DNA of 9,608 nucleotides, taken from assembly GCA_034678415.1 (NCBI GenBank), contig JAXDBV010000023.1:1-9608 (forward strand), given 5' to 3'. A program made the position numbers and the translations under genes. The notes under the pieces are model-generated. The model was not told the origin of the DNA, ran no database searches, and saw nothing but the letters and a program-made list of their open reading frames with translations. Below are positions 7,245 to 9,608 of the stretch, piece after piece (the first letter of the stretch is position 1; each line of letters opens with the position of its first letter). The stretch is from JAXDBV01 sp034678415 (lineage in GTDB: Bacteria; Bacteroidota; Bacteroidia; Bacteroidales; VadinHA17).

Positions 7245-7295
7245 CCGGCTGCCCGCCAACCCCTTTCACCTCCGGTAATCAGAAGCTATCTTGCC

Positions 7296-7325
7296 ACCGG
7301 CCGGTCTTCCCGGAAGTATTTTTTT
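7296..7325 (+). terminator. Possible intrinsic terminator of the first DUF3078 gene
   Basis: The perfect palindrome ACCGGCCGGT (7296-7305) runs directly into CTTCCCGGAAG (7306-7316), then TA and seven T residues (7319-7325). A GC-rich self-complementary block followed by a T run resembles a rho-independent terminator, but the individual stems are short and have almost no loop. A longer pairing, CCGGT (7272-7276) with ACCGG (7296-7300), is also possible. Confidence 0.3.
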
Positions 7326-7351
7326 CATTCCCGCAGAATACATTACTTTTA
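7321..7351 (+). promoter_or_regulatory. Candidate -33/-7 promoter for the second DUF3078 gene
   Basis: TTTT (7321-7324) within a T run is followed after 19 bases by TACTTTTA (7344-7351), which matches TAnnTTTG except at the last base. Transcription would begin near 7355-7358, leaving a leader of about 50 bases before the ATG at 7407. The T run is shared with the possible upstream terminator. Confidence 0.4.
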
Positions 7352-7406
7352 CGCCTGTGGAGTCTTCATTTTCCATCATATCGGATAATCATCAAACTCA
7401 ATACAT

Positions 7407-8276
7407 ATGAAGAAGCGTGTTTTATTGCTGGCTTTTCTTGTTCCCTGCATGGTGTGGAGCCAGGAGAGCGCTGATACAGTGAAGGTATGGACCACGGGAG
7501 GTGCCGGATCACTCACTTTCTCACAGGTGTCTCTCACCAACTGGGCAGCAGGTGGTGCCAATGCCGTCTCGGGGAACGCCTTTATCAACCTTTTTGCAAA
7601 CTACAAGAAAGGGAGGATGACCCTGGATAACACCCTTGATATTGCCTATGGCCTGGTAAACCAGAAAGGGGAAGGAACGAGAAAAAGCGATGACCGGGTG
7701 GAACTGGCGGTTAAATATGGCCGGAATGCTTTCAAGAACTGGTTTTACAGCGGACTGGTAAGTTTCAAGACACAGTTAACCGACGGTTTTAATTATCCCA
7801 ACGACTCCGTCATTATTTCACGCCTGTTGGCTCCTGCCTACCTTATGGCAGCCCTGGGTATGGATTATAAGCCGTCGGACAACTTTACCCTCTTCATTTC
7901 GCCCGTCACGGCAAAAAACACCTTTGTGCTTGACGATGCTCTGGCTGATGATGGAGCATTCGGGGTGGAACCCGGGAAAAAATTCAGGGCAGAAATAGGG
8001 GGATACTTAAAGATGATGTATAAAACGCCACTGGTTGACAATGTGGATCTCCTCACGAAGCTTGACCTGTTTTCCAACTATCTGGACAAGCCGCAGAATA
8101 TTGATGTCAGTTGGGAAGCCCTCATCACGATGAAAATCAATAAATACCTGTCGGCAAACCTGAACACACAGCTGATCTATGACGATGATATCCGTATTGC
8201 CGATGATTCGGGTCATATCTCACCGCGCATACAGTTCAAGGAGATATTCGGAGCGGGTTTTTCCGTTAAGTTCTGA
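7407..8276 (+). CDS. DUF3078-type outer-membrane beta-barrel protein, downstream paralogue
   Basis: This 289-residue protein is the more typical DUF3078 member of the tandem pair. Residues 1-18 are a clear Sec signal peptide (MKKR, LLLAFLV, probable cleavage between S18 and Q19). The barrel begins at once with LTFSQVSLTNWAAGGANAVSG (36-56, split by strand turns), then TRKSDDRVELAVKYGR (91-106), FNYPNDSV (128-135), GMDYKPSDNF (151-160), GAFGVEPGKK (183-192), KLDLFSNY (218-225), PQNIDVSWEA (229-238) and LIYDDDI (256-262), and ends in FSVKF with the terminal phenylalanine of outer-membrane barrels. C14 is preceded by LVP, which is not a lipobox, so it should not be a lipoprotein. It has its own candidate promoter. 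It meets the DUF4924 gene tail to tail 10 bases later with no evident terminator. Molecular function is not known for the family. Confidence 0.88.
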   Translation: MKKRVLLLAFLVPCMVWSQESADTVKVWTTGGAGSLTFSQVSLTNWAAGGANAVSGNAFINLFANYKKGRMTLDNTLDIAYGLVNQKGEGTRKSDDRVELAVKYGRNAFKNWFYSGLVSFKTQLTDGFNYPNDSVIISRLLAPAYLMAALGMDYKPSDNFTLFISPVTAKNTFVLDDALADDGAFGVEPGKKFRAEIGGYLKMMYKTPLVDNVDLLTKLDLFSNYLDKPQNIDVSWEALITMKINKYLSANLNTQLIYDDDIRIADDSGHISPRIQFKEIFGAGFSVKF

Positions 8277-8286
8277 TACCGGTCGG

Positions 8287-8853
8287 TCAGTTCAGGCCCG
8301 GGTCGAAGTCCTGATCCAATCCTGAAGGCTCTTCGTGTTGCTTGAATTTTGCTGCCAGGCAGGCCATCATCTTACTGATGGTTCTGAAAGCATCCGTCGT
8401 GGCATCGGAGATTTCTTTCTTCCGGAGACGGAGGAGAAACAAGCCGTATAGGCCGTGCAGACAGGTGTCAACATCATGGTCAAAGCAGTGTCCTGAGCGC
8501 ACCTGCAGCTCCACGATGCCGGGCTGTGCCAATTTGTAGTACTCATGATACTGTACTTCTGAAGGATCGGCAAGCAGTCCCTGGTGCAGCTCGTTCAGTT
8601 CATTGACCAGGTTGGTGAGGAACTGGCAGTGCCCTGATTTTTCCAGCTTTTCATTCTTCATTATCATGATCAGGTTCTCGTACCATTCGTGCATTTCGTG
8701 GAGAATGTCGGAATCGACATGAAATCCTGAGATCACATGGAGGTCAATCTGGTGGATATCAAATTCATAAGCCCGTATGATATCTTCCACCTGCCACATA
8801 TACAGGATATATTCTGCGATATTTTCTTTCCGTTTCTCTCTGGCGATGATCAT
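8287..8853 (-). CDS. DUF4924-type uncharacterised protein
   Basis: This 188-residue protein fits, from memory of the family, the Bacteroidota DUF4924 proteins, which have no assigned function. The N-terminus is the best mark: EKRKENIAEYILYMWQVED (6-24). It is followed by IIRAYEF, an EMHEWYENLI helix (53-62) and LHGLYGLFLLRLRKKEISD (131-149). It appears almost wholly alpha-helical, has no signal peptide or membrane segment, and is rich in histidine and acidic residues; I see no catalytic motif. The tail after about residue 170 is acidic and probably disordered. It starts 14 bases after the Hsp15-like gene's stop on the same strand and is most likely the last gene of that cluster, so a link to translation is possible but unproven. 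The ATG has no Shine-Dalgarno sequence; the conserved-looking N-terminus supports it. Confidence 0.75.
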   Translation of the reverse strand: MIIAREKRKENIAEYILYMWQVEDIIRAYEFDIHQIDLHVISGFHVDSDILHEMHEWYENLIMIMKNEKLEKSGHCQFLTNLVNELNELHQGLLADPSEVQYHEYYKLAQPGIVELQVRSGHCFDHDVDTCLHGLYGLFLLRLRKKEISDATTDAFRTISKMMACLAAKFKQHEEPSGLDQDFDPGLN

Positions 8854-8867
8854 GGTCAGTATCGGGT

Positions 8868-9254
8868 CTATGGTTTATAGAGCCTGTCGATCATACGGCG
8901 TTCCTTTTTTGTAGGTCTTCCGCTTCCTTTATCTCTGGTTCCCTGGGTATGGGCAGCGAGGAAATGGAGCTTGTCCAGTTCTTCCCTCGGGGTGAGGTTT
9001 TTAAAGTTTTCCTTTGCCAGGATGGCCGACTGCCTTTTAGCGGTAACTTGTTCCACCTGGTAGGTAAAGATGGCGGGAGGTTTCCGGACAACGACAGTAC
9101 AGCCAGTTTGTAAAGTCCGGCTGGGTTTGGCAACGGTACCGTCAACAAATACCCTGCCCTTCCTGCAGGCTTCGGCAGCCTGGTTCCTTGTTTTGAAGAT
9201 TCGTGATGCCCAAAGCCACTTATCAATCCGTATCTTATCTGTTGGTTCTGTCAT
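8868..9254 (-). CDS. hslR: S4-domain RNA-binding protein, Hsp15-like ribosome rescue factor
   Basis: This 128-residue protein is built like Hsp15 (HslR), which binds 50S subunits that still carry peptidyl-tRNA after a stalled chain is split off, and helps recycle them. The S4 RNA-binding fold spans about 8-55, with IRIDKWLWASRIFKTRNQA (8-26), CRKGRVFVDG (30-39) and AKPSRTLQTG (42-51). A beta-strand region follows, then a basic tail, GRPTKKERRMIDRL (112-125), likely also RNA-binding. The length is close to E. coli Hsp15. It begins 10 bases after the peptidyl-tRNA hydrolase stop and ends 14 bases before the DUF4924 start, so the three are almost certainly one operon. The first ATG is used and no Shine-Dalgarno sequence is seen. 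Rescue function is inferred from the family; a different S4 protein role is possible. Confidence 0.88.
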   Translation of the reverse strand: MTEPTDKIRIDKWLWASRIFKTRNQAAEACRKGRVFVDGTVAKPSRTLQTGCTVVVRKPPAIFTYQVEQVTAKRQSAILAKENFKNLTPREELDKLHFLAAHTQGTRDKGSGRPTKKERRMIDRLYKP

Positions 9255-9264
9255 GAAGCAGGCA

Positions 9265-9608
9265 TTACTCCGATCCTTTTCTGTTGTACAGGTTCATGGT
9301 TTGTTCCACGCCAATGGTAACGAAGCTTTTTATGATCTTAACGCACATCTCGATTTTTTGTTTCAGTCTTTCCTGTTCTTCTTCATGGAATTCCCCCAGC
9401 ACGTAGTTTACCTTTTGACCGTAGCTGAAGTCATCGCCAATTCCGAACCGGAGCCTGGCATATTCCTGGGTGCCGAGGACAGATTGTATGCTGAAGAGGC
9501 CGTTATGGCCGGCATGGCTGCCGCGTGCCCTGAGGCGCAGCTGTCCGAAAGGGAGGGCTACATCATCCACCAGCACCAGGAGGTTTGAAAGGGGTATCTT
9601 CTCTTTCC
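9265..9608 (-). CDS. pth: Peptidyl-tRNA hydrolase, C-terminal part (cut by window edge)
   Basis: About 113 C-terminal residues of a Pth-type peptidyl-tRNA hydrolase are visible; the reading frame is open to the right edge of the window and the N-terminal part lies beyond it. The enzyme cleaves peptidyl-tRNA released by premature ribosome drop-off and recycles the tRNA. The visible part has IPLSNLLVLVDDVALPFG, in which the first aspartate of VDD matches the catalytic aspartate (Asp93 in E. coli), then RGSHAGHNGL with the conserved histidine and asparagine, LRFGIG, and the VLGEFHEEE lid region. The GTG at 9576 is an internal valine codon, not a start, because family sequence continues upstream of it. 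It is followed by the Hsp15-like gene after 10 bases. The missing N-terminus should contain the catalytic histidine. Confidence 0.92.
   Translation of the reverse strand, partial: KEKIPLSNLLVLVDDVALPFGQLRLRARGSHAGHNGLFSIQSVLGTQEYARLRFGIGDDFSYGQKVNYVLGEFHEEEQERLKQKIEMCVKIIKSFVTIGVEQTMNLYNRKGSE

Noticed and set aside
7407..7460. Lipoprotein signal in the second DUF3078 protein
   Set aside because: Cysteine 14 is preceded by LVP, which does not fit the lipobox, and a normal cleavage site follows at S18/Q19.
8291..8326. Inverted repeats TTCAGG/CCTGAA and TCAGG/CCTGA near the convergent junction of the DUF3078 and DUF4924 genes
   Set aside because: Stems are five or six bases with long loops and no T run, and they lie inside the DUF4924 coding region, so no terminator is called.
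9574..9576. GTG as start of a short hydrolase gene at the right edge
   Set aside because: The frame continues to the window edge and the residues before it (IPLSNLL) fit peptidyl-tRNA hydrolase, so this is an internal valine.
9070..9588. Plus-strand open frame of 172 codons at the right end
   Set aside because: It is antisense to both the S4-domain gene and peptidyl-tRNA hydrolase, which have clear family motifs.
1..9608. Search for a new defence system, mobile element, CRISPR array or hidden RNA gene
   Set aside because: Almost all of the sequence is accounted for by ordinary genes, the gaps are under 180 bases, and I saw no array of repeats, transposase, integrase, toxin-antitoxin pair or tRNA-like fold.

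Overview
The window looks like ordinary chromosome from a member of the Bacteroidota, most likely of the Bacteroidales type. Three things point there: two adjacent DUF3078-type outer-membrane barrel proteins and a DUF4924-type protein, both families essentially confined to that phylum; start codons without a Shine-Dalgarno sequence; and several intergenic matches to the phylum's -33/-7 promoter (TTTG ... TAnnTTTG). Base composition looks balanced (not counted exactly) and even across the window. I see no mobile element, phage gene, CRISPR array, rRNA or tRNA. No stretch over 300 bases lacks a gene.

Layout. Positions 36-3585 hold three rightward genes: an aldehyde dehydrogenase, a LysE-type amino acid exporter and a secreted M19 dipeptidase. 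A leftward PlsC-type acyltransferase with a membrane-embedded C-terminal half (3622-5085) converges on the dipeptidase. It is divergent, across about 110 bp holding candidate promoters in both directions, from a rightward group: a flavin reductase-like protein, an Ogt-type DNA alkyltransferase, and two DUF3078 paralogues in tandem (6258-7244 and 7407-8276). From the right edge a tight leftward cluster runs peptidyl-tRNA hydrolase (cut by the window end), an Hsp15-like S4-domain RNA-binding protein, then a DUF4924 protein, meeting the second DUF3078 gene tail to tail with 10 bp between.

How the genes may work together. Pth and Hsp15 both act on peptidyl-tRNA left by failed translation, so the right-hand cluster reads as a ribosome-rescue module with an uncharacterised third member. 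The dipeptidase and LysE exporter could act in series in peptide and amino acid turnover, but they are only neighbours. Flavin reductase and Ogt are separated by 3 bases and are probably co-transcribed.

I found no clear new multi-gene system. The points most worth a second look are the diverged tandem DUF3078 pair, a promoter that appears to sit on the first possible start codon of the acyltransferase, the H-x5-D spacing of that enzyme's catalytic motif, and the Pth-Hsp15-DUF4924 cluster.
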